Assembly (NCBI RefSeq): GCF_003014535.1
Contig: NZ_PYGD01000001.1
Location: 1,426,001-1,490,000 of the forward strand
Direction of reading: 5' to 3'
Length of the DNA: 64,000 nt
Origin: Taibaiella chishuiensis
Lineage (GTDB): Bacteria; Bacteroidota; Bacteroidia; Chitinophagales; Chitinophagaceae
Positions 1-8,738 of this stretch are shown here, piece after piece. Position 1 is the stretch's first letter. Each line of letters begins with the position of its first letter. The translations under genes were made by a program, and so were the position numbers. The notes under the pieces were generated by a model. It was not told where the DNA came from. It did not search any database and saw only the letters and a list, made by a program, of their open reading frames with translations.

Positions 1-322
1 TAAAGAAGGAGTCATGTTTTTCGGCAGTAGTACCGGTAAGGGGTTGGAACCAGTGGGAGAAGTGGGTTGCGCCACGCTCTTCGGCCCAGGTCTTCATACC
101 GGCAGCGATTTGCTCTGCTACCTTGCGCTCGATTTTAGTGCCACTCTGGATAGATTTGGTCAGGCTTTTGTAAGCCTCGTCGGTCAGGTATTGGCGCAAT
201 GCCGAACCGGTAAATACGTTAGAACCGAAAATGGCAGTTACTTTCTTGCCATTATAGCTGTTGATCTGCATTTTGCTATGCGATCCGACACTTTCAATAG
301 ACTCGAAACGGAATGAAGACAT
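1..322 (-). CDS. glnN: Glutamine synthetase type III, N-terminal part (partial)
   Basis: The gene enters from the left edge and only its first 107 codons are present. The ATG is at 322 on the minus strand. Read in reverse, the protein begins MSSFRFESIESVGSHSK and contains ATHFSHWFQPLTG followed by TAEKHDSFF. That block is the hallmark of the large, type III (GlnN) glutamine synthetases common in Bacteroidota, which make glutamine from glutamate, ammonia and ATP in the cytoplasm as dodecamers of roughly 80 kDa subunits. The catalytic residues lie outside the window. A near-consensus -7 box on the minus strand (CATTTTTG, plus-strand 404-411) lies about 80 bp upstream but differs from consensus at its first base. 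Identity is inferred from the motif block; I am confident of the family. Confidence 0.9.
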   Translation of the reverse strand, partial: MSSFRFESIESVGSHSKMQINSYNGKKVTAIFGSNVFTGSALRQYLTDEAYKSLTKSIQSGTKIERKVAEQIAAGMKTWAEERGATHFSHWFQPLTGTTAEKHDSFF

Positions 323-479
323 AAAAGATAGATTGAAAAGAAGAAATTTTTGCTGTTTGTATTAAAAAAAATAATAAAGTGGTTTTATTTTCTCTTTCAG
401 ATGCAAAAATGAGAGAATTTTTTCTAAAAATACAATATTAAATCAATAAATATATGATAGCGTGAATTTCGTTTGATAC

Positions 480-1091
480 TTATTGTGTTACGGACCAGGC
501 AAAATCTGTTTCAAGGCTGCCGTAAAGCCGTACCGGCATGGAAGGCAACTCGCGGGAGAACTGCATCGAAAGCTCTGCCTGTCCCGCATGGATGTCCATA
601 TGGGTAATGGGCATGTGCCGGATAAAGTCGACCGCCCCTTTCCCGTACCGTTTAAAAACCGCCTCCTTGGCCGCCCAGGCCAGGGTGATAAGCGCTGGTT
701 CGTCGCCGCACATGGCCTGTTCGGCCGGCGACAGGAATTTATTTTGCAGGCGCAGGATCTTAGGCTGGATGACCTGTATGTCGATGCCCACTTCCTGTTG
801 GGTATCGATGGCCACGGCCACATAGGGATAAGAATGGGAAATGGAGAAATGAAGCGGTGTGCCGGGCAGGAATGGTTTACCCAGGGGGCTTACCGCGATC
901 TGGTCGATGGGGAAGCCCGGCCAGGAAAGCCCGAGCAAGTAACGGGTAGCCAGGTATTCCAGGCGCCGGATGGCCGACTTGCGATCGGAAACGAGGCCGG
1001 TATGACCGATGAAAAAATCTTCCGGTTCTTCTATTTTCCAGATCACGGCGCGGGTATGCCCGCCGTTCTGCCATTGGTTATAAATAGGCAT
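480..1091 (-). CDS. 4'-phosphopantetheinyl transferase (Sfp type)
   Basis: A 203-residue protein that should transfer the phosphopantetheine arm of CoA to a serine of acyl or peptidyl carrier proteins. The Sfp-superfamily signatures are present in order: LHFSISHS near residue 80, the metal-binding VGIDIQ near 105, and WAAKEAVFKRYGKG near 145, matching the family pattern (V/I)G(I/V)D ... (W/F)xxKE(A/S)xxK. The short single-domain form without a long N-terminal extension resembles the AcpS-replacing or general holo-ACP synthases of Bacteroidota. It is transcribed toward glnN with a 157-bp gap, AT-rich on the glnN side, and starts about 50 bp downstream of the terminator closing the RHS cassette. 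Which carrier protein it modifies cannot be read from the context because no PKS, NRPS or fatty-acid operon is adjacent. Confidence 0.88.
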   Translation of the reverse strand: MPIYNQWQNGGHTRAVIWKIEEPEDFFIGHTGLVSDRKSAIRRLEYLATRYLLGLSWPGFPIDQIAVSPLGKPFLPGTPLHFSISHSYPYVAVAIDTQQEVGIDIQVIQPKILRLQNKFLSPAEQAMCGDEPALITLAWAAKEAVFKRYGKGAVDFIRHMPITHMDIHAGQAELSMQFSRELPSMPVRLYGSLETDFAWSVTQ

Positions 1092-1142
1092 GTTGCAAAG
1101 TTACAGCGAATCGGGGATATGCGGACACCTGCTGATGGCACT

Positions 1143-1180
1143 AAAAAAGCCCCCTGGTACCGGTAAAGGCGCCAGGGGGC
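1143..1180 (-). terminator. Intrinsic terminator of the RHS cassette
   Basis: Perfect 9-bp inverted repeat (GCCCCCTGG at 1149-1157 with CCAGGGGGC at 1172-1180), with six A residues on the plus strand at 1143-1148, that is a T-tract after the hairpin on the minus strand. It sits 24 bp past the stop of the last gene of the minus-strand cassette 8351-1204. Confidence 0.85.
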
Positions 1181-1203
1181 TTGTAAGCAAATGCGGGTAA
1201 GGC

Positions 1204-1677
1204 TTACCGGGCTTGTCCGGCGCCGGTTTCTTTAACCACGCGTACCACGTCTTTCTGGTTGTCGCGGAAGAGGATCACGTAATACATACCATCCGCAAGT
1301 TTGGCCAGCGGAATTTCCGTAGTGGCCGTGGCGGCCTGTTTGCGGAAGTGTTCCCGGCCGCTCTGGTCCATCAGCACCACCGTGCATTTTTGCTGCAGCG
1401 ATACGAAGTCGAGGTACAGGGTTACGAAATTGCCTGCTGGGTTAGGGTATACGCGGAACGTGCCGGCTTTACCCTCCTGCCCGGCCAGTGCCACGGGTGC
1501 GGCAAAGGCGTCGGATGGTGCATTACTATTATTGGATGCTGCGGGCCGGCAAGTCGGGCATATACGCTCCCTTTTTACCCGGTTGCCGTTCTCATCGTAA
1601 GATATTACGATCTTATTCTGTGCTTTTGCTATAAAGGCCAGTGCCGTCATCAGGCAACTGAGATACAGTGTTTTCAT
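1204..1677 (-). CDS. Small secreted protein with T9SS type A sorting domain
   Basis: A 157-residue protein with a Sec signal peptide (MKTLYLSCLMTALAFIAKAQ) and a C-terminal T9SS type A-like sorting domain starting near FRVYPNPAGNFVTLYLD (about residue 75) and ending in an LADGMYYVILF-type beta strand. The mature N-terminus reads KIVISYDENGNRVKRERICP. YDENGNRVKR is the kind of YD peptide found in RHS repeats, followed by a CPTC pair and a low-complexity linker. It is the last gene of the minus-strand operon containing the giant RHS protein (44-bp gap to the gene before it) and is followed by a good terminator. Probable surface-delivered or surface-anchored partner of the RHS protein; no enzymatic domain is visible. 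Its function is unknown. Confidence 0.8.
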   Translation of the reverse strand: MKTLYLSCLMTALAFIAKAQNKIVISYDENGNRVKRERICPTCRPAASNNSNAPSDAFAAPVALAGQEGKAGTFRVYPNPAGNFVTLYLDFVSLQQKCTVVLMDQSGREHFRKQAATATTEIPLAKLADGMYYVILFRDNQKDVVRVVKETGAGQAR

Positions 1678-1721
1678 GTGTTTGTTTTTTTTGAAATACC
1701 TGGTTTTGGGTAGGGGAAACT

Positions 1722-2147
1722 TTATTCCTCATCCGAATCGGAGTAACAATAAAGGTCCAGGTCGAATTCAATATCCAGCTCCTTTAATAATTGGTTGTGC
1801 TGTTTGGTAAGGTGCACCTGCGGGGTGCTCTCTCCATTATCTGCATATACAAACAATGCGCAGGAAAACTCGCAATAGTATTGATCGCAGAGTGGCTTGA
1901 ATACGTCTTTTTTTTCCGCCAGCAGTTCCGATAAGTAATTCATCTGCTGTTCGAATGGCGTATATTTATCGTAGGGAGTACCCAGGATCCAGCCGTTCTG
2001 CTTTGCGAGCGCTGTGAATTTCGGATTTTTCCTTTCTCCTTTAACATGGGTCAGCAGGGGAGTAACGCCGGTTTCCCGGGTTATGTCGTCCGGTGTACGG
2101 TCTTCAAAACCCCATATGCAAAACCTCAGGATAATTTCATTTTTCAT
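1722..2147 (-). CDS. DUF4279-type protein, putative immunity protein of the RHS toxin
   Basis: A 141-residue soluble protein without signal peptide. The layout resembles DUF4279: an N-terminal strand with a WGFEDRTPDDITRETGV segment (an 'IT...LG' binning motif), a glycine/tryptophan segment NGWILGTPYD, a helix with YLSELLAEK, and a C-terminal ELDIEFDLDLYCYSDSDEE tail (the LDIDLY-like ending). DUF4279 proteins are frequently encoded just after polymorphic toxins and are treated as immunity proteins. The gene starts 21 bp after the stop of the giant RHS toxin, which is the expected place for a cognate immunity gene. It is acidic, especially at the C-terminus, consistent with binding a basic toxin tip. 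Family assignment is from memory of the motif pattern; the immunity role is inferred from position. Confidence 0.7.
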   Translation of the reverse strand: MKNEIILRFCIWGFEDRTPDDITRETGVTPLLTHVKGERKNPKFTALAKQNGWILGTPYDKYTPFEQQMNYLSELLAEKKDVFKPLCDQYYCEFSCALFVYADNGESTPQVHLTKQHNQLLKELDIEFDLDLYCYSDSDEE

Positions 2148-2168
2148 GATTGTTTGTTTCGTTATTGA

Positions 2169-5100
2169 TTAATCGCAACCGCAGAAGAACTTAAACAAAG
2201 CCCTGTCCATACGGGTAAAGCCCCTGCCTACATTGTCGATAAAGGTTTTCGTAGCATTATACATCCGCATGCCCATATAGGGATCGTACGTAACAGGCAG
2301 GCCCCTCATCTCGAGCTCGTTCAAGTTAACGCCAATCGGCTCGCCGGCGCCGATACCGCCTTTGGGCTTCTGGTATACATTGCCTTGTTTGTCTTTGTAC
2401 AGGTCGGTTTGTCCGCCATGGTCACCTTTATCCGTGTGATCCCATCCATTCCTTTTTAGCTTCTCGATTTCACCTTTCGACAGGGCTTTGTCCTGTTTTA
2501 CATTCCGGTCGGGGTTGTCGTGCAGCTCCTGGTTGGCCAGGTGTACAATGGCTGCAAATGCAGCGCCTTTCCAGAAGTCGCCCCCGCCTATAGCTGACGA
2601 CAGGCCGCCGAGCCCGGCTGCTGCTACTGTTCCGCCGATAACCGTATTGGTAATAGGCAGACCGGCCGTAAGGGAACCTACACCCGAAGCTACCGCACCT
2701 GCGAGGAAGCCGGTATTAGGATCGCTTCCTGTGATGCCTGCAAAGATATAACCGGAAACGCCATGCGCGCCAGCCCGTAATAATTCTGTGCCGATATTGC
2801 CACTTACCGGTCCAAATGCACTGCCGATGCCATAGGTTACTACACCCGAAGCAGCGCCGATAAAAGTGGTTACGGCAAAGTCGCCCCAGTTCCAGTTGCG
2901 GAAACCTGCGGAGCTTGTGGCTACGTTGGCGGTATAGGTCAGCGCACTGATGCCCGCGCCGATAGCCATTGCGATAATGATCGGGTGGTTGCCATCCGGA
3001 TCGGTATACTTTAAGGGGTTGTTTAACGCATAGCTATACCGGTTATAACCCTGGGTATTGTCTTTGCCGATCACGAACGGATCCGGCGCAAACATACGTC
3101 CCATAAGCGGATCGTATAACCTGCCGTTCATGTTAATGATGCCGAACTTAGGCATATGCTCGTGCCCGGTATACCCGCGATCCCAATCGTTGCCCGGTCC
3201 GGTAGGCGGTAGCGTGCTCCAGTTTTGAGGTGTACGGGGCTGTCCCCAGGCCGTAAAACTCTTCTCGTCTACAATATTACCGCTTTCATCCAGGATCTGC
3301 GTAATGCTGCCCATATAGTCGGTAAGTACAAAGTAATTTTTGGTTACATTGTTTTTTACCTCTACGATGGCAATGATATTCCTGTTCTGATCTTTGACAT
3401 AACATAGTTCCCGTACGGTTCCGGTTACATCGGTGATCTTTTCGTAGTCGGGAGCATAGAGTTTGGTCTGCTGCAGCGCGCCGTTTTCATACACTTCCAT
3501 TTTACTGCGTTCCTCATCGGGCCAGTAAGAAAAGTTGGCGCTTGCCGTACCTTCTTCCAGGGTTACTACTTTATTAAAGCTATTGTGGGTAAGCGTTTGG
3601 GTAACGGTAGGGATATTGACATAAGGCTCTATCTCGCTTACCCGGTTAGCTACATCGTAGGTGAAAGTACCTGCATCGCTTTTCTTGGTGATATTGCCAT
3701 TGGCAGAGAAATCGGATTGCAGGGTGGCCAGCATCGATGGGAAGGGGCCTGTGTTCTGACCCTGTGCCGATTTCAACCGGTTCAGGTTATCGTAGGTAAA
3801 GTCTTCCTGCATGGTATACTTGATATCCTTACGTTGCATCAGGTTACCCGTAGACGGCTGGAAGGTGTATTCGAAATGCTGCTGAACGGTATTATCCTGT
3901 TTCTGCGACTTCCTGCTGGCCGGCCGGCCATATGCATCATACGTCTGGGTTACCATCGAAGCCTTGGGCCAGGCCAGAGGGTTGGGCAGGCTTACGCCAA
4001 GCTGGAAACCGTAAACGCCAATCCTGCTTTGACCCAATTCATTTTTGGAAAGGTCGGTATACAGGAACTTGTTATTGGGTTCATCGGTTCTTTTAACGGT
4101 TTTAACCGAACCATCGCCCGGGTCGTATTCGTAGGCCAGTCCCTTATTATTGGGGAAGATTTTGGTAGCCACACGTCCTTTGGTATCGTAGGTATACTGT
4201 GTTTTCAATACATCTGCGCCTGATTTCCGTTCTTCATAATTGAGCTTGTCGCCCAGGCCATAGTCATAGTTGATCAGGGTATTGCCACCTTGTTTGTTAA
4301 CCTGGGTCAGCTTGCCGGAATTCAGGCCGGCATTGTATTCGTAATTCTGGTCGAATATGCCGTCCGGTCCGCCACGTTGTATCTGGTAGCCGCCCTGGTT
4401 ATAGGAGAAGTAGAAAGTGTTGCCCTTTGGATCTTTTTTATTGATCACTTCGCCAAAGGGGTTATACGTATATTCGTAGCTGCCATAGTTGGGATCCGTG
4501 TCTTTTTTCAGCTGGGCTTGTTCGTCATACTCTTTCGTGCTCACAACGCCCGAGCCCGTAAGGCTCACCTGGTTCACTTTCCCATTGCTATGGTAGGTAT
4601 AGTTCAGTTTACCGCCTGCATCTTCTGCTTCTACGGTCTTCCCCGTTTTGTCTGTTACGGTCTTCTTTACCTGGCCGGCTGCATTGGTTGCCGTTACTAC
4701 ATAGTTGGCGCCGGATATCTGGTAACCTATGGTATTGGCGCCTTCCGGGCGATTCTCCTGTATTACCCGTCCCCGGGTATCGTAAACATAAGTAGTCGTT
4801 AGCGGCGTGCCACTGGTCAGGTAAGGCCTGGTGCTGCTGTATAGCTGCCCTTTGGTGTTATAGCTCTTGTCTTCGTACAGTATAGATCCGCTATAGAAGG
4901 TGCTTGCTTTACGTAAGACACGGCCTAAGCGGTCAAAATAAGTATACGTAGCCTTAGCCGTGTTGGGCGCATTGAGCTCGTAGTACTTGGCCCCGGCTGG
5001 TGCATACGCATGTCCAGTTGCCCAGGCAAACGACGTATTGGTCACTTTGCCGTTATTGTCTGTTGCCGACTTAACCCGGTCAAAGCCATCATAGGTATAG

Positions 5101-8100
5101 CTGGTTACAAGACCATCGGGTGCTGTATTGCTCGTCAGGTTGCCGGTTACCGGGTCGTAAACAGAAGTGGTTTTTACATTGGGGAATGCCGTATTCCAGA
5201 ATCCGGCTACATACCTGTTGGTGGCATCATATTGATAATGTTCCGTACGGGCAGCCCAGCCTGTACCGGATTCTGTCTTATCCGTAACGTTGCCATAGGC
5301 ATCATATCCATAAGTGGTAGTGAGCGCATTGGTCGTGCCCGGGTCGTCTACCGACGAGGTGATAAGCCCGTTAGCAGGTGCGTAGCTGAAGGTTTGCTTA
5401 CGGGTGTAGGCAGGCTGTCCCTGGCGGGTATTGCTGCTGGTAACCGATACCGGTTTGTTCTGCAGGAAAGCAGCCGGGTAGGGCGCTGTATAGGCCGGGT
5501 ACTGGAATACCTGCTCTGCATATTCGATTTCTGATGGACTACCAGGTATCACTTCATAGGTAAAGCCCTTACGCCTGATGATCGAGTTCGGTTTACCGAT
5601 GAGCACACCATGTGGTTGTGTACCGGCAGGCGCCATATAATTGTACTGTTCGCGGATACTGGTATTGCCGACATAGTCGAATTTGTCGTCGATGCTTATG
5701 TATGGAAACACGCGCCTGTTGCCATAATCGTAGAACTCGTACCTGGTGCTCGTTGCATTCAATGTTGTCGTACCGAGCTTGGTATTGGTGCTTACCGGGT
5801 ACGAGATGGCGAAGGTCGAATTTAAGGCAAAGTTTTTCTGCGTGACGGTATTTTTGGCCGCATCGGTAATGGTAACTCTTTCGAAACCCATGGTGCCTTT
5901 GCCATGCAGCTGGTAACGGATGCCCTTGTACCCGTAATAAGTTGTATTGCCGCTAGTGGTTCCGTTATCGGCTACCACCGCTGATACGGCGGTAAGCGGA
6001 AGACCTTTCGATGCAAAGGGGTAGGTATAGGTACTTGCAGGGTTTTCGTAAAATGAAGTGGTCGTCAGCGCGGTATTGGTCAACTTGGAATAAAAAATTG
6101 ACGTTTGTGCACCAAGACTGTTCTTAATACTGTTTATCGCATGTTTGTTCTCATTGGGGTGGAACGACATATATTGCGTAGCCCGGGAAAGCAGGAAATC
6201 GGCAGCCCCGTCTCCATCCATATCCGCGATATTAAACTGCGATTGAGATGCCAGTGCATACGTAGTTGAAAAGTTGATGCTCTCCGTCGTGAAGCCGTTG
6301 TTGCCTTTAGCATAAAAAATCTTGGCATTGCTGCCGCTGCCGTTTTCATAAATATCCTGTTTGCCATCGCCATTGAAATCGGCAATGTAAATTGGTTTGT
6401 GCGCGGCATTAGTGGGCATCGGATCTGCATTGGTCAACGCCGGACCGGTCTGCAGGTTTACAATCTGGCCGCTGCCATTGCCATACCCGATCTCCCAGCC
6501 AACGCCGGAGGCCCAGGTAAGCACATCGGTGATACCGTCGCCGTTAAAGTCGCCGGTAAATACCTGGTGCCATATGGTCGGGTAGCCGTTGTCGCTAACA
6601 AGCCGGAACGATGGCGATCCGATAACGGGTTTGTTGTTGGCATCAAAGGTTACATTGAGCTCCAGTATCTGTGCGTGGCCGCCCCAGATGGATAAGATCT
6701 CGTTTTTACCATCGCCGTTATAATCGATTACGAATAGCTTGGATTCGTTGGTCGAAAGGTAAGAAGCGTCGAAGGGTACATCGTCGAGCCGCCTGGCCAG
6801 GTTGACATAGTTGCCCGCGGTAATAGACTCTGTCAGTTGCAGGTACTCCGCACCGATAAGCCAGTTGTTCGGCGCAAAACCTGCTGTCTCCCTCTTATTA
6901 TTCAGTGCCAGTATCTCTATTTTACCATCCCCGTCAAAGTCGCCGATAAACGGTGTGGTATAATGGAATTTATCGTTGATGGAAGCAGTAGTGCCTACCG
7001 GGTAGGTACGGGTACAGATTTCATTACTTAAAGGAACCAGTGAAGTACCATTCGAAAGATAAAGGAGGTAACGTTGGTTGCTGTTGTATTGGTTAACAAA
7101 CTGCGCCACGTAACTAAAATCGTCCTTGCCATCCCCGTTAAAGTCGAAAGAGACGGACTGGGTCTGGTTCCGGATAAAATTGTAGGCATCGATTGTTTGA
7201 TTTTCATAACCGGGGTAGGTGGGCAGTTGGCCCGATTGTACCGCCTCCAGGCCTGCGGGTCGCCTCAGGTGCAGTTCCCAGTTCGTGCCGTTGTTGATAT
7301 AGGTCGGGAAACGGACCATGTCAGACAGTCCATCGCCGTTATAGTCGCCTATGGCAAACTGGTTGCTTACGCCGTTATCTACAATCAGGCCGAGATTGTC
7401 TACCGACACGGCTTGCATACTGCCGCCATACCCAAATTCTACCGGGGGCAACTCTTCGGCCATGCCGTTTAGGGTATTGCCACTTTCAGTAACTTTTATC
7501 AGATGGGAATAGGTGTCCGTAGCATAGTTCAATAAATAAGTACGCAGGGTTGTCAGTGTGTTAGATGCATTACGTTGCTCTACCAGTACGGTGCCCAGCC
7601 GCTGGGTCTGGTTTATCTTTCCACCTGCGATATAGGTATAGTTCGGGTCGCTGCGGGTATGGTACAGGAAGGTTATCCTTGTTTTAGGAGTGGCTCCTGT
7701 GTTCGTATTGCCTGTGTAGTCTATAAAACGCAGTAAGGGTTCTTCGCCTGCGCTATTCCAGTATTCGTAGGTCATGTAGTTGCCGTTCTGGTCTGTAACC
7801 TTGCTCAGCATCCACATGTATGGTACGCTGCTGCCCTGGCCCAGCGCCCTGGAGTTAACGGTGCTGCCGTACTCATAGGTCCAGCCATTCTGATCGGTTA
7901 CTGTAAAATATTGCGGACCGGATCCTGTACTGCCAATGGCGGTAATCTTCCGGAACGACTCCAGCTCGGTGTTGTATACCGAAGAGGCCCAGCCGTATAT
8001 ACCGGAGGTTAATACAAGCCGGTTGCCATCCAGGGCATACCTGTCGGACAGGGTAAGGTTTACCCCGTTTACCTTACGGTCGTGGTAGAGGGTATTGCCC

Positions 8101-8351
8101 ATACGGGTTATGGCCGAAGTGCCGCTAAGCGACCAGCCCATACCCATAATACTGTTGCCGCCATGGCTGTTGTAGGATAAGGTTATGGTTGGTTGCATGT
8201 CCTTGATGCCGTCGGGCACCTTAATCGGGATGCTATAATTGGCGCTGCCAAGATCGGAGACGTCGAATACACCTTCGGTAGACCCCACGGATTGGGCGAA
8301 GGTGGCAGTACTGTATAATAGTATATACAGCAATAACAAAAATGATCTCAT
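2169..8351 (-). CDS. Giant SpvB/FG-GAP/RHS-repeat protein with C-terminal polymorphic toxin tip
   Basis: A 2060-residue exported protein. Order: signal peptide (cleaved after ...STATFAQ), SpvB-like domain (about 22-140, GMGWSLSG), FG-GAP/VCBS calcium-binding repeats (about 330-720, e.g. DYNGDGLSD, DFNGDGKDD, DMDGDGAAD), a long run of YD repeats (about 1000-1690), the RHS-associated core (about 1675-1785, RLYDPLMGRMFAPDP and GYNRYSYALNNPLKYTDPDG), a Gly/Ala-rich hydrophobic stretch (about 1786-1930), and a hydrophilic C-terminal tip (about 1940-2060). The tip contains LSKGEIEKLKRNGWD, DLYKDKQGN and GGIGAGEPIGVNL, which I associate with polymorphic toxin type 33 (from memory, unverified). RHS/YD repeats form a shell that encloses a toxin. 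The following gene is a DUF4279-type candidate immunity gene. No T9SS domain is visible at the C-terminus, which ends FFCGCD. Confidence 0.9.
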   Translation of the reverse strand: MRSFLLLLYILLYSTATFAQSVGSTEGVFDVSDLGSANYSIPIKVPDGIKDMQPTITLSYNSHGGNSIMGMGWSLSGTSAITRMGNTLYHDRKVNGVNLTLSDRYALDGNRLVLTSGIYGWASSVYNTELESFRKITAIGSTGSGPQYFTVTDQNGWTYEYGSTVNSRALGQGSSVPYMWMLSKVTDQNGNYMTYEYWNSAGEEPLLRFIDYTGNTNTGATPKTRITFLYHTRSDPNYTYIAGGKINQTQRLGTVLVEQRNASNTLTTLRTYLLNYATDTYSHLIKVTESGNTLNGMAEELPPVEFGYGGSMQAVSVDNLGLIVDNGVSNQFAIGDYNGDGLSDMVRFPTYINNGTNWELHLRRPAGLEAVQSGQLPTYPGYENQTIDAYNFIRNQTQSVSFDFNGDGKDDFSYVAQFVNQYNSNQRYLLYLSNGTSLVPLSNEICTRTYPVGTTASINDKFHYTTPFIGDFDGDGKIEILALNNKRETAGFAPNNWLIGAEYLQLTESITAGNYVNLARRLDDVPFDASYLSTNESKLFVIDYNGDGKNEILSIWGGHAQILELNVTFDANNKPVIGSPSFRLVSDNGYPTIWHQVFTGDFNGDGITDVLTWASGVGWEIGYGNGSGQIVNLQTGPALTNADPMPTNAAHKPIYIADFNGDGKQDIYENGSGSNAKIFYAKGNNGFTTESINFSTTYALASQSQFNIADMDGDGAADFLLSRATQYMSFHPNENKHAINSIKNSLGAQTSIFYSKLTNTALTTTSFYENPASTYTYPFASKGLPLTAVSAVVADNGTTSGNTTYYGYKGIRYQLHGKGTMGFERVTITDAAKNTVTQKNFALNSTFAISYPVSTNTKLGTTTLNATSTRYEFYDYGNRRVFPYISIDDKFDYVGNTSIREQYNYMAPAGTQPHGVLIGKPNSIIRRKGFTYEVIPGSPSEIEYAEQVFQYPAYTAPYPAAFLQNKPVSVTSSNTRQGQPAYTRKQTFSYAPANGLITSSVDDPGTTNALTTTYGYDAYGNVTDKTESGTGWAARTEHYQYDATNRYVAGFWNTAFPNVKTTSVYDPVTGNLTSNTAPDGLVTSYTYDGFDRVKSATDNNGKVTNTSFAWATGHAYAPAGAKYYELNAPNTAKATYTYFDRLGRVLRKASTFYSGSILYEDKSYNTKGQLYSSTRPYLTSGTPLTTTYVYDTRGRVIQENRPEGANTIGYQISGANYVVTATNAAGQVKKTVTDKTGKTVEAEDAGGKLNYTYHSNGKVNQVSLTGSGVVSTKEYDEQAQLKKDTDPNYGSYEYTYNPFGEVINKKDPKGNTFYFSYNQGGYQIQRGGPDGIFDQNYEYNAGLNSGKLTQVNKQGGNTLINYDYGLGDKLNYEERKSGADVLKTQYTYDTKGRVATKIFPNNKGLAYEYDPGDGSVKTVKRTDEPNNKFLYTDLSKNELGQSRIGVYGFQLGVSLPNPLAWPKASMVTQTYDAYGRPASRKSQKQDNTVQQHFEYTFQPSTGNLMQRKDIKYTMQEDFTYDNLNRLKSAQGQNTGPFPSMLATLQSDFSANGNITKKSDAGTFTYDVANRVSEIEPYVNIPTVTQTLTHNSFNKVVTLEEGTASANFSYWPDEERSKMEVYENGALQQTKLYAPDYEKITDVTGTVRELCYVKDQNRNIIAIVEVKNNVTKNYFVLTDYMGSITQILDESGNIVDEKSFTAWGQPRTPQNWSTLPPTGPGNDWDRGYTGHEHMPKFGIINMNGRLYDPLMGRMFAPDPFVIGKDNTQGYNRYSYALNNPLKYTDPDGNHPIIIAMAIGAGISALTYTANVATSSAGFRNWNWGDFAVTTFIGAASGVVTYGIGSAFGPVSGNIGTELLRAGAHGVSGYIFAGITGSDPNTGFLAGAVASGVGSLTAGLPITNTVIGGTVAAAGLGGLSSAIGGGDFWKGAAFAAIVHLANQELHDNPDRNVKQDKALSKGEIEKLKRNGWDHTDKGDHGGQTDLYKDKQGNVYQKPKGGIGAGEPIGVNLNELEMRGLPVTYDPYMGMRMYNATKTFIDNVGRGFTRMDRALFKFFCGCD

Positions 8352-8390
8352 TTGTTTGGTTGGTGTTGTGGTAGGAGTGTGTTTGAAAAA

Positions 8391-8420
8391 TGAAATATAA
8401 AATTGTGATTTTATATTTCG
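8391..8420. promoter_or_regulatory. Perfect 12-bp inverted repeat upstream of the RHS gene
   Basis: GAAATATAAAAT (8392-8403), a 4-bp spacer TGTG, then ATTTTATATTTC (8408-8419). The dyad lies 41-68 bp upstream of the RHS start codon at 8351. On the minus strand each arm contains or resembles a -7 box (TATATTTC versus TAnnTTTG). It could be an operator or a hairpin in the 5' leader. Confidence 0.5.
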
Positions 8421-8713
8421 TGTAAGGGACGCTTGTCGTGTCGGCTGGTGCTTAACCTGGTGATCTGATTTGTTGTTGCATTTGTTGCATCGTTTGGAGC
8501 ATGAAAGATGAATTTGTCAGGGAGCTTGTTTGTGTTTTATATAATAATATTATTTATGTTAAAAACATTTAACAAAAGAAAGCTAATTACTTGTTAATAG
8601 ATGGGCTTTCTTACAAACGGCAGTAAAATCTTTATAAACGTTGTAAAACGCATGCATTGTTTTTCCCTTTATGCCTATTGTTATTAGGTTAGCAAATCAA
8701 ATGTTCTATTTCG
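8421..8713. other. Gene-free AT-rich divergent intergenic region
   Basis: Between the RHS gene (leftward) and nfu (rightward) the region holds AT-rich sequence, including an ATATAATAATATTATTTAT stretch near 8540, and an 8-bp interrupted repeat AAGAAAGC / GCTTTCTT (8576-8583 and 8605-8612). No ORF with recognisable content was seen on either strand. Confidence 0.5.
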
Positions 8714-8721
8714 TACATTTG
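8714..8721 (+). promoter_or_regulatory. Promoter -7 box of nfu
   Basis: TACATTTG matches the Bacteroidota -7 consensus TAnnTTTG. It lies 17 bp before the ATG at 8739; a convincing -33 TTTG at the usual spacing is not visible. Confidence 0.6.
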
Positions 8722-8738
8722 CCAAAATATCATTCATT

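Noticed and set aside
14-316. 100-codon plus-strand frame at the left edge
   Set aside because: It is antisense to the recognisable N-terminus of type III glutamine synthetase.
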